This document shows, piece after piece, positions 9,648 through 17,661 of a stretch of 64,000 nucleotides of DNA (position 1 is the first letter of the stretch; each line of letters starts with the position of its first letter). The stretch lies in assembly GCF_012912005.1 (NCBI RefSeq), contig NZ_JABBEA010000001.1:186001-250000 (forward strand), in the 5' to 3' direction. Source of the DNA: Paenibacillus sp. SZ31. Its GTDB lineage: Bacteria > Bacillota > Bacilli > Paenibacillales > Paenibacillaceae. The notes below the pieces were generated by a model, which saw only the letters and a list, made by a program, of their open reading frames with translations, had not been told where the DNA came from and searched no databases. Made by a program: the position numbers and the translations under genes.

Positions 9648-10841
9648 TCAATCGTAACTCTCCCCTTCAAACGTGCCATTCCCTTCAAATGTGCCATTAA
9701 CAAAGTCCATTTTATTGTACTTCTCCTGATTACCTGCAACATCTGTACTATAGTACTCTACCACCTTGACATCAGGGGCATAAAACTTGACGGGTCCTTC
9801 ATAGTTCTTCCATGCCCCTCCATTAATTCGATATTGTGTCGTTTTTACGCCCGAACCTTTGACTTCGTCTGTTGCCTGTAGTCTAAATGTAAATCCTTTG
9901 ATGTATAGCTTTCCATTAACTGTATCTGTAATAGGAACTAATCTGTACTTGGTTACTGGAGGTGTAATGTCTGCATCTTTCTTAAGTACGATATTAAACG
10001 TATTCCGATCTCCTTTTACAAGATTAACGCTTAGGCTCGATTTTAAGTATCCGGTTGCCTCCCCCGTTATTGTTCTGGTCCCTGTTGGCACGCGCTTAAT
10101 AAAATAATTGCCTTGAGCATCTGTTGTTGCCGAACCTCCAGCATTAACTTTAGCCCCACTTATCGGATTTCCCGCTTCATCAACAACCTTTCCCCGTACG
10201 TGTGCTGCTTCAGTCAAAACAACATCTAATCTTAAGGTTCCTCCCTCACGGACACCCAAGCGATCCTGTTCATATAGCATATAATCATCGGCATCTACCC
10301 ATATTGCAGTGTTCGGATTATAGGCGTAATCAATTCCTGTAACCGCATATCGACCTTGCTGATCAGTTTTCACTATACGATCAAAGACACTTGTTACTTT
10401 TATACGAGCATCTGGAACAGGTCTGCCTGCCTGATCTTTGACAGTTCCCACAATCGTGGAGGGTTCATAAATATAAAAATCTAGCTGTTTTTGTTCTCCA
10501 CCGGACAATCCGTAGGAGCTATAGTGTCTGTACGTCACATAACCCTCTGCTTCAACTACAAAAGTAATGTCCGTATTGTCTTCAACGGACTCTATAATAC
10601 GATACCGTCCATTCCCATCCGTCTTCACGCTTTTCTCTGACGTATCCCCACGATAATTAAGCCAATACTTGACAGTAGCGTCCTTGACAGGTAATCCCTG
10701 ACGATCAATAACTTTACCTGACACACTTGCCTGGCTAGACGGTTCGGCTGCATAAGAAACTCCGGAATACATGATCCCAAACAAAATGAAACATAAAGAT
10801 AGTGTACTTAGTCGAATTATCCGTTTGATACTTGTCTGCAT
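9648..10841 (-). CDS. Secreted protein with carboxypeptidase-regulatory-like repeats and Ig-like C-terminal domain
   Basis: Exported protein of unknown function. An N-terminal signal peptide (ending near GVSYA-AEP) is followed by three tandem carboxypeptidase-regulatory-like beta-sandwich modules, each opening with a V.GKV.D..G.PV..A...  pattern (roughly residues 38-125, 125-215, 215-290), and then an OmpL47-type/Ig-like segment with TQYRINGGAW and STDVAGNQE near the end. The C-terminus carries a tandem NGTFEG-NGTFEG duplication. Start ATG 10841 is preferred over the ATG at 10862 because GAGGTG lies 10 bp upstream. Such modules usually mediate adhesion or glycan contact; no catalytic residues are visible. 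It follows the small lasso-like peptide gene by about 60 bp and may be co-transcribed with it. Confidence 0.8.
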   Translation of the reverse strand: MQTSIKRIIRLSTLSLCFILFGIMYSGVSYAAEPSSQASVSGKVIDRQGLPVKDATVKYWLNYRGDTSEKSVKTDGNGRYRIIESVEDNTDITFVVEAEGYVTYRHYSSYGLSGGEQKQLDFYIYEPSTIVGTVKDQAGRPVPDARIKVTSVFDRIVKTDQQGRYAVTGIDYAYNPNTAIWVDADDYMLYEQDRLGVREGGTLRLDVVLTEAAHVRGKVVDEAGNPISGAKVNAGGSATTDAQGNYFIKRVPTGTRTITGEATGYLKSSLSVNLVKGDRNTFNIVLKKDADITPPVTKYRLVPITDTVNGKLYIKGFTFRLQATDEVKGSGVKTTQYRINGGAWKNYEGPVKFYAPDVKVVEYYSTDVAGNQEKYNKMDFVNGTFEGNGTFEGESYD

Positions 10842-10902
10842 CTTCTCACTACACCTCACCATTTATTTTTATAGATCAAACATTCCTCTTTAGCCTCTTT
10901 AA

Positions 10903-11064
10903 TTAACTGACCATAAGTTCAAGCTTCCAGAATTCTCCGTCCCAAACATATTGCCAAATCCCCTGTCCACCGTTCATGGTCTCGCTGATATCCAGCACTT
11001 CCATCCGAGGGCACTCCCATACTTGTTTTACTGTGTTGTTCGAAGTACTCTGAAGCTCTTTCAT
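10903..11064 (-). CDS. 53-residue peptide with a paeninodin-type lasso-precursor leader
   Basis: Small ORF (MKELQSTSNN...) whose leader W16-x2-P19-x-MEVLDIxxTM strongly resembles the leader peptides of paeninodin-type lasso peptide precursors: W at -15, P at -12, L at -7 and T at -2 if the core starts at N31. The putative core (from NGGQGIW) is Trp-rich (W37, W41, W46) but has no Asp/Glu at core position 7-9, so normal macrolactam closure from N31 is not possible; G35 to D42 would form an 8-residue ring but breaks the leader rule. The frame extends upstream to 11193, but ATG 11064 has GAGAGG and GGTGGG upstream. No cyclase, protease or RRE genes are in the window. It could be an orphan or degenerate precursor. 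Confidence 0.6.
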   Translation of the reverse strand: MKELQSTSNNTVKQVWECPRMEVLDISETMNGGQGIWQYVWDGEFWKLELMVS

Positions 11065-11115
11065 ACATCCCACCAACCTCTCTTTAAATTTCAACTTTCT
11101 TAGTTTATTACAAAT

Positions 11116-11130
11116 GATACATTTTGTATC
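11116..11130. promoter_or_regulatory. GATAC-N5-GTATC palindrome upstream of the peptide gene
   Basis: Perfect 5-bp inverted repeat in the AT-rich upstream region of the lasso-like gene. The same arms recur at 11339-11353, where they are part of a terminator stem. Operator function is a guess. Confidence 0.3.
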
Positions 11131-11202
11131 TATAAATTTCTGAATTAAAATGATTTTATTATTGATGCTCTCTCCTCTGTTTCGTGAGTCCATAGTTAAA
11201 TC

Positions 11203-11244
11203 AAAAAAAGCCGCAGCTCCTGTATGATGAGGATCTGCGGCTTT
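11203..11244 (-). terminator. Strong minus-strand terminator
   Basis: Perfect 10-bp stem AAAGCCGCAG (11207-11216) and CTGCGGCTTT (11235-11244) with inner TCCT/AGGA pairing and a U-run on the minus strand. It lies after yraN and a second terminator, insulating the peptide gene. Confidence 0.85.
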
Positions 11245-11332
11245 ATCATTTTAACTAATTTCAAAACTAAAACGAATGAAAAGATAAGATATAATTAAAC
11301 TTGTACTTTGAAATAACCTATGGATTCACACC

Positions 11333-11360
11333 AAAAAAGATACATATCGTATCTTCTTTT
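11333..11360 (-). terminator. Terminator directly after yraN
   Basis: Stem AAGATAC-ATATC-GTATCTT flanked by A-run and T-run, able to work on both strands, about 30 bp beyond the yraN stop. Confidence 0.75.
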
Positions 11361-11389
11361 TGATACAGCAATAACTTTGAGTATCTTGC

Positions 11390-11788
11390 TTAAAATGCAT
11401 TAACAATATGATTCACCGAGACCGTCTCTCCCGCTTGATCAAGCATCACAGCAATTACATCAAAACGGATCTGATGATCCGTCTCTCCTGTCATTTGCAA
11501 ATAAACGGATGCGGTTGAACGCACCTGCTGCATTTTACGCATATCGACCGACTCCTGAGGTGTACCATACTGAGCGGCTCCACTTCTGCTTCTTACCTCC
11601 ACAAAAACAATCAGGCCCTCGCAGGAAGCAATGATGTCAATCTCACCGCTACGACAACGCCAGTTCTGTCTGATGATCCGATAGTCGTTCTCTCGCAACC
11701 AGTGACAGGCGGCTTCTTCGCCTAATCGGCCCTTCTGCTGTCGTGTAAGCTTCAGTCCCGGAGCCTTGCCTGATCTATGTTCTACCAT
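11390..11788 (-). CDS. yraN: YraN/UPF0102 family endonuclease-like protein
   Basis: Small protein of the UPF0102 family, which has a restriction-endonuclease-like fold; its cellular role is not firmly known. The 132 residues show GRLGEEAACHWL at the N-terminus, the active-site-like motif GEIDIIA...GLIVFVEVRSR (D and E-x-R/K arrangement) and KMQQVRSTASVYL. It overlaps the preceding FlhB-tail gene by 7 bp, with GAGGAAG as ribosome binding site inside that gene, showing translational coupling. It is last in the ylqG-ylqH-yraN unit. Confidence 0.92.
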   Translation of the reverse strand: MVEHRSGKAPGLKLTRQQKGRLGEEAACHWLRENDYRIIRQNWRCRSGEIDIIASCEGLIVFVEVRSRSGAAQYGTPQESVDMRKMQQVRSTASVYLQMTGETDHQIRFDVIAVMLDQAGETVSVNHIVNAF

Positions 11789-12093
11789 GATTCATCTTCC
11801 TCACGTCCCGAAGCCAGTCGATCTGCACGATAGACATACGTTAGCACCTCTGCGACCAGCTGATACAGTTCTGCTGGAATCTGTTCATCCAGATCCAACT
11901 TGGAGAGTACTTCCACAAGTGCTGCATCCTCCTGAACAGCCACCCCGTTTTCCTTGGCTTTATCCAGAATGGCTTCTGCCACTTTGCCGCGGCCCTTGGC
12001 TACCACAACAGGTGCTTCGCTCTCTCCAGGAACATATTTTAGGGCAACCGCTTTTTTGGAGAGCAGGTCCGGTTGTGACGACTCGTCTTTCAT
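11782..12093 (-). CDS. ylqH: FlhB C-terminal-domain-like protein (YlqH family)
   Basis: Soluble homologue of the cytoplasmic C-terminal domain of the flagellar export component FlhB (EscU/YscU/HrcU family), without the membrane part. The 103 residues contain AVALKYVPGESEAPVVVAKG and the downstream helices, but the NPTH autocleavage loop of true FlhB is absent. It starts within an ATGA overlap with the upstream FliK-like gene and overlaps yraN at the other end, so the three genes are translationally coupled. Pairing with a FliK-like gene mirrors flagellar FliK/FlhB partnership; function here is unknown. Confidence 0.9.
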   Translation of the reverse strand: MKDESSQPDLLSKKAVALKYVPGESEAPVVVAKGRGKVAEAILDKAKENGVAVQEDAALVEVLSKLDLDEQIPAELYQLVAEVLTYVYRADRLASGREEDESW

Positions 12094-14147
12094 ACCTTCA
12101 AGTCCACCCCTTTGTAACGTTCAGGACTATAATCCGAGGCCGTCATTTTCCGCTCCGCGCCCGGCTCCTGGCCCACAGGCCATGGTTCAGCCTTGAAGGT
12201 CAGCAATTGATAGCCCAGCTTGTCCAATGCCTGATGGATTACCTCTCTTCCGCTCTCCAGGAGCGGTCCCATTCCTTCGCGATCATTCAATACACGCAGA
12301 CTGACAATGTTGTTAACCACATGGACATCTACCAGTGTAGGCCCAAGACTTTTCATGTCCAGATCGAACCATAGACGGCAGTTGGACGCATCCAGCTCTC
12401 CGCGAGGTCCACGACGTGATTGAATCTGAACGGAAGCTGTTTCTTCCCCGTCCGGTCCGGTGATCGGAATAAACCAGTGCATCTGTGCAAATGTAGCACT
12501 GCGATCTGTCGTCAGCAATAACTGCTGACCTGTCAGATATTGCACCGCTTGTCCGGCGGCATCCTTGAGTGCCGCCGGCGCACCGTCGCTGCTGGCAAGC
12601 TGCAGCAGCAAGCCCTTCAGCGTGTCCGCATTCGCCGGACTCGCCGCATCCCCCACGCGCGGCTGCGCTGCCGCGCCGTGAACAGCCTGCTGCTCGTGCT
12701 CCGCACCGAGCAGCTTCAGCACGCGCCCCACCCACGGGTCCCCCTCGTGGGTGACAGGCGCGGGCACTGCCGCAGCTCCCGCAGGTGCTGCGGCACTACC
12801 GCCAGCCGGCGGCGCATCAGCGCCGGCTGGCAACGGCTGCGGCACGCCTCCGGCAGCCGCAGCCGTTTGGCCGCCCTGCGATGCAGGGGCGGCCTGTGCT
12901 GCCGCACCAGGCTGTGCCGGTGCGGCAGTGGACGCGCTGCGCAAGGCGTCCAGCAGCGCCAGCAGCTTGGGGGCCAGCTGCGCTGCCGTAGGCGCTGCTG
13001 GCGCCGCCTGGCCTGCTGCGGACGGAGTCCCCGCAGCAGCAGGCGTTTCAGCGCGGCCGTCAGTCCGACCGGCCGCGCCTGCTTCAGGCTGGCCTGCACT
13101 TACACGGCCAGCCACAGAATCTGCTGCCGCCCCTGGTGTACCCGGGCGGCTCCCGACTTGGCCCGCGTCAGCTCCGCGCGGGCTCTCTCCAGGTATTCCA
13201 GTTCCAGACGGAATACCCGCAGCCCCTTTGCCAGCCGTCTCAACGTTGCTGGCAACTGCCTTCGTGGCGGCTTCAGCATTCCCTGTGCCTCCGCCGGTCT
13301 GCACGTTTCCTTTCACCGCAGTACCTGCATCGTCTGCCCCGCCATCCGTCATGGATATAGCTCCTGCCAACGTCGCTTGTCCTTGTTGCGTTGACAAAGC
13401 AGGTGTTCCGGTTCCAGTCACCTGACGACCATTACCTGATGCAGCCAACCCTTCTTCCATCTGCGCTGCATTCGGCAATACAGGCACACCAGCCATAACA
13501 GTTGTTTTCAAGGCAGCTGATTGTTCTCCAGGCAATACCGGTTTACCTGTTGTTTGAGTCAGCATCGTTTCCAACTGGTCAGCCAACCCGCTTAACAACT
13601 GATGCAGAGGGGGGCCAAACACCGTCTGGTGTAATCCTTTTACCGTTTCCCCCGTAACCGGAAGACCACGCTGAAAAGCAATTCCCGTCGCCTGCACCCA
13701 TTCTTCCACAGGTACCTGTGCTGGTTTAGCTGTCATCATATTTTGGACCATAGCCACATTATCCTTCGTGAGCGGTAATCCGCTACGCTGCATGGAAAGT
13801 AACAGTTCCCGATTCCCTTTTGTGTCCGGCAGTCCTACATCCTTAAGCAGGTTGTTCAGCGAAGCTTGTGGCAGCTCAGCAAGTGTTCCCGCCATAGGTT
13901 TCATTACCGTTATGCCATTTTCACCTGGAGGCTGTACTTGAAGCAACGTGGTCTCACCCGGACGGAGTGGAGTCTCCAACTTGGCGCGTACCTGCACACC
14001 TTGAATCTGCAGAACTGCTTCTCCCCCATCATCGGATACACTAACGACGGAGCCACGAACCACCTGACCTTCCTTTAATTCAAGCGGTTTGGCATTGCCG
14101 GGCTTACTATCTCCCATTAACCCCTTTATCATGGAACCGATATTCAA
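12090..14147 (-). CDS. ylqG: FliK-like low-complexity protein (YlqG family)
   Basis: Predicted 685-residue protein with an ordered N-terminus (about 1-210, OB-like KEGQVVRGSVVSVSDDGG), a long Ala/Gly/Pro/Gln-rich disordered middle (about 230-480), and a C-terminal hook-length-control (FliK/Flg_hook) domain with LWFDLDMKSLGPTLVDVHV. This domain order is that of FliK proteins. The start is TTG at 14147, with AAGGAGG 9 bp upstream; an ATG five codons later is the alternative. The middle is strikingly GC-rich (12560-13110) compared with its neighbours, and creates long false frames on the other strands. It heads the ylqG-ylqH-yraN unit, 30 bp after rnhB. Confidence 0.85.
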   Translation of the reverse strand: MNIGSMIKGLMGDSKPGNAKPLELKEGQVVRGSVVSVSDDGGEAVLQIQGVQVRAKLETPLRPGETTLLQVQPPGENGITVMKPMAGTLAELPQASLNNLLKDVGLPDTKGNRELLLSMQRSGLPLTKDNVAMVQNMMTAKPAQVPVEEWVQATGIAFQRGLPVTGETVKGLHQTVFGPPLHQLLSGLADQLETMLTQTTGKPVLPGEQSAALKTTVMAGVPVLPNAAQMEEGLAASGNGRQVTGTGTPALSTQQGQATLAGAISMTDGGADDAGTAVKGNVQTGGGTGNAEAATKAVASNVETAGKGAAGIPSGTGIPGESPRGADAGQVGSRPGTPGAAADSVAGRVSAGQPEAGAAGRTDGRAETPAAAGTPSAAGQAAPAAPTAAQLAPKLLALLDALRSASTAAPAQPGAAAQAAPASQGGQTAAAAGGVPQPLPAGADAPPAGGSAAAPAGAAAVPAPVTHEGDPWVGRVLKLLGAEHEQQAVHGAAAQPRVGDAASPANADTLKGLLLQLASSDGAPAALKDAAGQAVQYLTGQQLLLTTDRSATFAQMHWFIPITGPDGEETASVQIQSRRGPRGELDASNCRLWFDLDMKSLGPTLVDVHVVNNIVSLRVLNDREGMGPLLESGREVIHQALDKLGYQLLTFKAEPWPVGQEPGAERKMTASDYSPERYKGVDLKV

Positions 14148-14177
14148 ATCTCTCCCCCTCCTTCCTTCAAGCCTCAG

Positions 14178-14879
14178 TTAAAACAAAGATTGCTGCTCTC
14201 CAAGCAGATTGCCCAGAAAACTGCGCCGATGCATCGGGGTTGCCCCCAACGCCATAATTTGCTCCCGATGAACTTTTGTTGCATACCCTTTATGTATCGA
14301 CAGACCATATTCCGGATATAACGTATCCCATTCTTCCTTACACAGCCGATCTCGCGTTACCTTGGCAATAATAGATGCCGCTGCGATCGATTGACTATTG
14401 GCGTCACCTTTAATAATGGACAGTTGAGGTACATTCACATCCACCTTCTCCGCATCCACCAGCATATAATGAGGAGCTTCTCCCAATGCTTCAACCGCAC
14501 GTTTCATTGCGAGTCTCGCAGCCTGCTTGATATTAAGCCGATCAATTGTCTCTGCATCCGCGTACCCGATACCTACCGCCAGCGCTTTTTCCATAATGAT
14601 GTCATATAATGCATCCCGTTTTTTCTCCGTTATTTTCTTGGAGTCATTCACGCCTTCCAGGATGAGATCCTTCGGTAAAATAACCGCCGCTGCCACAACA
14701 TCCCCAAACAAACAGCCCCGTCCCACCTCATCAATACCAGCAATACGTTCAAATCCACTGTCCCAATACTCCCGCTCGTAGAGCAAAAGGTCTCGAGGTT
14801 CACTGGCTTCTTTTTTCTTCTTCGATCCAACCGGGGTATCCAGTAGATTCAACCCGATCTCTTCATTATTTTCAACCAT
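14178..14879 (-). CDS. rnhB: Ribonuclease HII
   Basis: Removes RNA from RNA/DNA hybrids and starts removal of misincorporated ribonucleotides. The catalytic set is present: the DE pair in GIDEVGRG, the aspartate of YMLVDAEK, and the C-terminal aspartate in KVTRDRL. A less common variant follows the GRG motif, CLFGDVVAAA instead of the usual P/S-L-A-G-P-VV. An ATG at 14888 touches its ribosome binding site, so ATG 14879, nine bases from AGAGGAG, is the better start (233 residues). The N-terminal 40-residue extension before the catalytic domain is as in B. subtilis. Confidence 0.96.
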   Translation of the reverse strand: MVENNEEIGLNLLDTPVGSKKKKEASEPRDLLLYEREYWDSGFERIAGIDEVGRGCLFGDVVAAAVILPKDLILEGVNDSKKITEKKRDALYDIIMEKALAVGIGYADAETIDRLNIKQAARLAMKRAVEALGEAPHYMLVDAEKVDVNVPQLSIIKGDANSQSIAAASIIAKVTRDRLCKEEWDTLYPEYGLSIHKGYATKVHREQIMALGATPMHRRSFLGNLLGEQQSLF

Positions 14880-15232
14880 AACGCTCATCTCCTCTACCCA
14901 CGCTTCTTCAGCATGCGTATCACTTACAACTTTTTATAATATAGACGTAGATCCTCTGTCTTTGTTCTGTACAACCTGTATCTCTCAGCAAATATATTCC
15001 TTGAGGTTTACAATAATAAAGATAGTGATGTCTTCATTTATCGGTATTTGATGGTTAAAATTGAATATATCAGACCTCGTCTAATCTAAATTGCACCACC
15101 ATTTATCATAGCACGATTTTGACACACCTGATATATAGGTCAAGCAATTCCATAAAGCGTACTGTTCTTCAAACCTCTTCCATTTTTACGTTTTCAACGT
15201 ACATTCTGATTCTACTTCCACGTTTTTGTACA

Positions 15233-15270
15233 CAAAAAACGACCGCTCCCGATAATCCGGTAACGGCCGC
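15233..15270 (-). terminator. Terminator after rbgA
   Basis: GC-rich imperfect stem (15241-15251 with 15258-15268, with G-U pairs and one mismatch) followed by a U6 run on the minus strand. The rest of 14889-15232 is AT-rich; I see no gene and no firm promoter in it. Confidence 0.75.
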
Positions 15271-15341
15271 TTCTTTCGGCACTTGTATATATGAAATGAA
15301 CAGATGAGGATGGTGATCTTCATCGTGTAGAGTCCATTTTT

Positions 15342-16205
15342 TTAATAAGGAGCTTCCATGGAGAAACGTCCCATTTTACCCGCTCGCAGTTCTCGCAGAA
15401 ATGCTCGCGATGCCTTTTCCAGATCAATGCGTCCACCGCTTACAACACAACCACGGACACGGCCGACTTGTTCCATAATCGCAATAACACTGTCTGAATC
15501 ATCTGCATCCTTGGAGAACTCCTGAAGTCCGTATCTCTTTTCCAGGGCGTCCCAGTAATAACGCATCAGGTAGCTGATTCCAAAAAAGGCGATATCCTCT
15601 GCATTCAGAATTTCCTCTTTGATCGCACCTGTTACGGCAAGACGATAACCTACATTTTGATCTTCGAACTTGGGCCAAAGAATACCTGGAGTATCCAATA
15701 GCTCCATTTCTTTGCCTACCTTAATCCACTGCTGCCCCTTCGTCACACCAGGACGATCTCCTGTTAACGCAATACTCCGTCCAGCCAGTCGGTTAATCAG
15801 TGTTGATTTACCAACATTCGGAATACCCACAATCAATCCGCGAACCGCACGAGGGTTAATTCCTTTAGCAATTTGACGATCAATTTTTTCTTTCAGAAGA
15901 AGCTTCGCCTGTACCGGAATGTCTTTAACATTAGTGCCTGTCGAGGCATCCACAGGAAAGGCGGTAATTCCCTCTTTTTTGAAATATTCAATCCACTCTT
16001 GCGTCACTTTGGCATCTGCCAAATCCGACTTGTTCAACAAAATCATCCGGGGTTTATCCAGCAATATTTCGTCAATCATCGGATTACGGCTGGAGACAGG
16101 CAGACGGGCATCCAACAGTTCGATGACCACGTCGATGAGCTTTAACTTATCCTGAATCTGGCGTCTGGCTCGAGTCATATGACCTGGAAACCATTGTATC
16201 GTCAC
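15342..16205 (-). CDS. rbgA: Ribosome biogenesis GTPase RbgA (YlqF)
   Basis: Circularly permuted GTPase needed for late assembly of the 50S subunit. In 287 residues the permuted motif order is visible: G4 (NKSDLAD), then G1 (GIPNVGKSTLIN), G2/G3 (DRPGVTKGQQW, LLDTPGI), followed by a C-terminal RNA-binding helical domain. The N-terminal MTIQWFPGHMTRARRQI is diagnostic. Start is GTG 16205, seven bases from GAGGTGA. It lies 30 bp after lepB and before rnhB, the Bacillales order, with lepB inserted between rplS and rbgA. Confidence 0.97.
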   Translation of the reverse strand: MTIQWFPGHMTRARRQIQDKLKLIDVVIELLDARLPVSSRNPMIDEILLDKPRMILLNKSDLADAKVTQEWIEYFKKEGITAFPVDASTGTNVKDIPVQAKLLLKEKIDRQIAKGINPRAVRGLIVGIPNVGKSTLINRLAGRSIALTGDRPGVTKGQQWIKVGKEMELLDTPGILWPKFEDQNVGYRLAVTGAIKEEILNAEDIAFFGISYLMRYYWDALEKRYGLQEFSKDADDSDSVIAIMEQVGRVRGCVVSGGRIDLEKASRAFLRELRAGKMGRFSMEAPY

Positions 16206-16235
16206 CTTGTCTTCACCTCATTATTTACTTCAATT

Positions 16236-16856
16236 TCAGTGGTTGATCCACTTGATCTCACCGATCGGCCAGAAAATAACATCTGCACGACCAATAATAT
16301 CTTCTAACGAAACATAACCGATCATACGGCTGTCTGTACTATTTGGACGGTTGTCTCCCATAACAAACACATGACCTGCCGGCACTTTGCCATCAGGGAA
16401 CTGTTCATTCGGGAAATCCTTCACGTTATATGTTCCACCATTTGCTTCAGCTGCATCAATGGCTCCTTGAATATACGTTTCATCAACCTTTTTACCGTTA
16501 ACCATTACGGTATCGTCCTGAACCTCCACCGTATCACCTTCTACAGCAATAACACGTTTAATGAAATCTCGACCTTCGGTTGGTACGTGGAAGACGATAA
16601 CCTCACCGCGCTTCGGTTCTCTGATATCATATAAGATTTCGTTGACGATCACACGTTCACCTGTTTCAAAGTTCGGCTGCATGGACGGACCATCCACAAC
16701 AAACGGTTTGAAGAGCAACCACCGAATCAGAATAACGAGAACTAATGCGATAACGATGGCTTTAAGCCATTCAACAATTTCATTTTTAGCTTTTTTGGAT
16801 CGACTGTCTTTCTCTTCGGCAGGATTGCCCCGGTCATGTTGAACTTCTTGTTCCAT
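16236..16856 (-). CDS. lepB: Signal peptidase I (type I, membrane-anchored)
   Basis: Cleaves signal peptides from exported proteins on the outer face of the membrane. The 206-residue protein has a charged cytoplasmic N-terminus, one transmembrane helix (about 31-50), the catalytic serine S58 in DGPSMQPNF and the general-base lysine K100 in RDFIKRVIAVEGD, and the late motif GDNRPNSTDSR. It is a typical Gram-positive SipS-like enzyme. The ATG is preceded by GAGAGGAAG. It is probably co-transcribed with rbgA. Its upstream gap (16857-17217) holds a non-terminator hairpin at 17031-17066 and the rplS terminator. Confidence 0.97.
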   Translation of the reverse strand: MEQEVQHDRGNPAEEKDSRSKKAKNEIVEWLKAIVIALVLVILIRWLLFKPFVVDGPSMQPNFETGERVIVNEILYDIREPKRGEVIVFHVPTEGRDFIKRVIAVEGDTVEVQDDTVMVNGKKVDETYIQGAIDAAEANGGTYNVKDFPNEQFPDGKVPAGHVFVMGDNRPNSTDSRMIGYVSLEDIIGRADVIFWPIGEIKWINH

Positions 16857-17030
16857 TCAAGATCTTCCTCTCTTCACAGTACATGTTTATAGCAGTACAC
16901 ACATCCAGCATTCTGCATCGATCCAACCAATCTCTCATGGGGTGGATACAAAATATTCACATCAGTTATGTAATCTTTCTCCAAGCATTACAGTACATTT
17001 AATCCACAATTCAAATGCCTTCAAGAGGTT

Positions 17031-17066
17031 GTTCAAAAAGTCGGTACTGAAACCGGTCTTTTGAAC
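17031..17066. repeat. Intergenic hairpin GTTCAAAA...TTTTGAAC
   Basis: Outer arms GTTCAAAA/TTTTGAAC and inner CGGT/ACCG form a stem-loop without a U-run, between rplS and lepB. Its sequence looks like a short palindromic repeat unit, but only one copy is present here. Confidence 0.45.
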
Positions 17067-17170
17067 ACACACTTCAATAACTGATTTTACAAGCCTCCCG
17101 GACTATTCCCCGCATGTGTTGCCATACCATTTTACTCGGAAGTGTACCTCCGGTTCAACTTTTCCCGGAC

Positions 17171-17201
17171 AAAAACGAAAAGGGCTTGTCTCCAAGCCCT
17201 T
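17171..17201 (-). terminator. Terminator after rplS
   Basis: Nine-bp perfect stem AAGGGCTTG (17180-17188) with CAAGCCCTT (17193-17201) and a U-rich tail on the minus strand. Confidence 0.9.
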
Positions 17202-17217
17202 CCCGGTATCCGTTATA

Positions 17218-17559
17218 TTAACGAATTTCTTTAATTCTCGCTGCTTTACCGCGTAGTTCACGAAGATAATAAAGCTTCGCACGACGAACTTTACCACGGC
17301 GAGCCACTTCGATTCTATCGATTTTTGGGGAATGAAGCGGGAAAGCTCTTTCCACACCTACACCGTAAGAAATTTTACGAACTGTAAAAGTCTCACTGAT
17401 TCCACCACCACGGCGTTTAATCACAACACCTTCGAACAATTGGATACGCTCGCGAGTTCCCTCGATTACCTTAACGTGCACTTTCAAAGTGTCACCAGGA
17501 CGAAAACTCGGAAGATCCTTGCGAAGTTGTTCTTGTGTAATCGCTTGAACGATATTCAT
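17218..17559 (-). CDS. rplS: 50S ribosomal protein L19
   Basis: Ribosomal protein at the 30S-50S interface. All of the 113-residue family pattern is present: [36 protein letters not shown], and the C-terminal [32 protein letters not shown] precedes the ATG. It is transcribed alone, from the promoter at 17662-17690 through a 95-nt structured leader to the terminator at 17171-17201, unlike B. subtilis, where it follows trmD directly; here three accessory genes separate it from trmD. Confidence 0.98.
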   Translation of the reverse strand: MNIVQAITQEQLRKDLPSFRPGDTLKVHVKVIEGTRERIQLFEGVVIKRRGGGISETFTVRKISYGVGVERAFPLHSPKIDRIEVARRGKVRRAKLYYLRELRGKAARIKEIR

Positions 17560-17574
17560 CTATGACTCCCTCCT

Positions 17575-17655
17575 TCCATACAGGCGTTCATACTTCTTCC
17601 AGAGATCACCTTGTCTCCTTCATCATCCATAGAGGACCGCCGTATTCCACATAAC
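17575..17655 (-). promoter_or_regulatory. Structured rplS 5' leader, candidate L19 leader
   Basis: The transcript between the promoter and rplS carries complementary end segments (GGCG near 17640 and CGCC near 17585) enclosing purine-rich internal helices. Position and size fit the known L19 autoregulatory leader of Bacillota, but I could not match its conserved core by eye. Confidence 0.4.
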
Positions 17656-17661
17656 AGACTT

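Noticed and set aside
10903..11193. Full 96-codon version of the lasso-like ORF
   Set aside because: The first 43 codons carry no leader-like features and have no ribosome binding site; ATG 11064 fits better.
12540..13394. Long plus-strand open frames (up to 284 codons) opposite ylqG
   Set aside because: They exist because the opposite strand is GC-rich and repetitive; they lack ribosome binding sites and their products (Arg/Cys/Ser-rich) look random.
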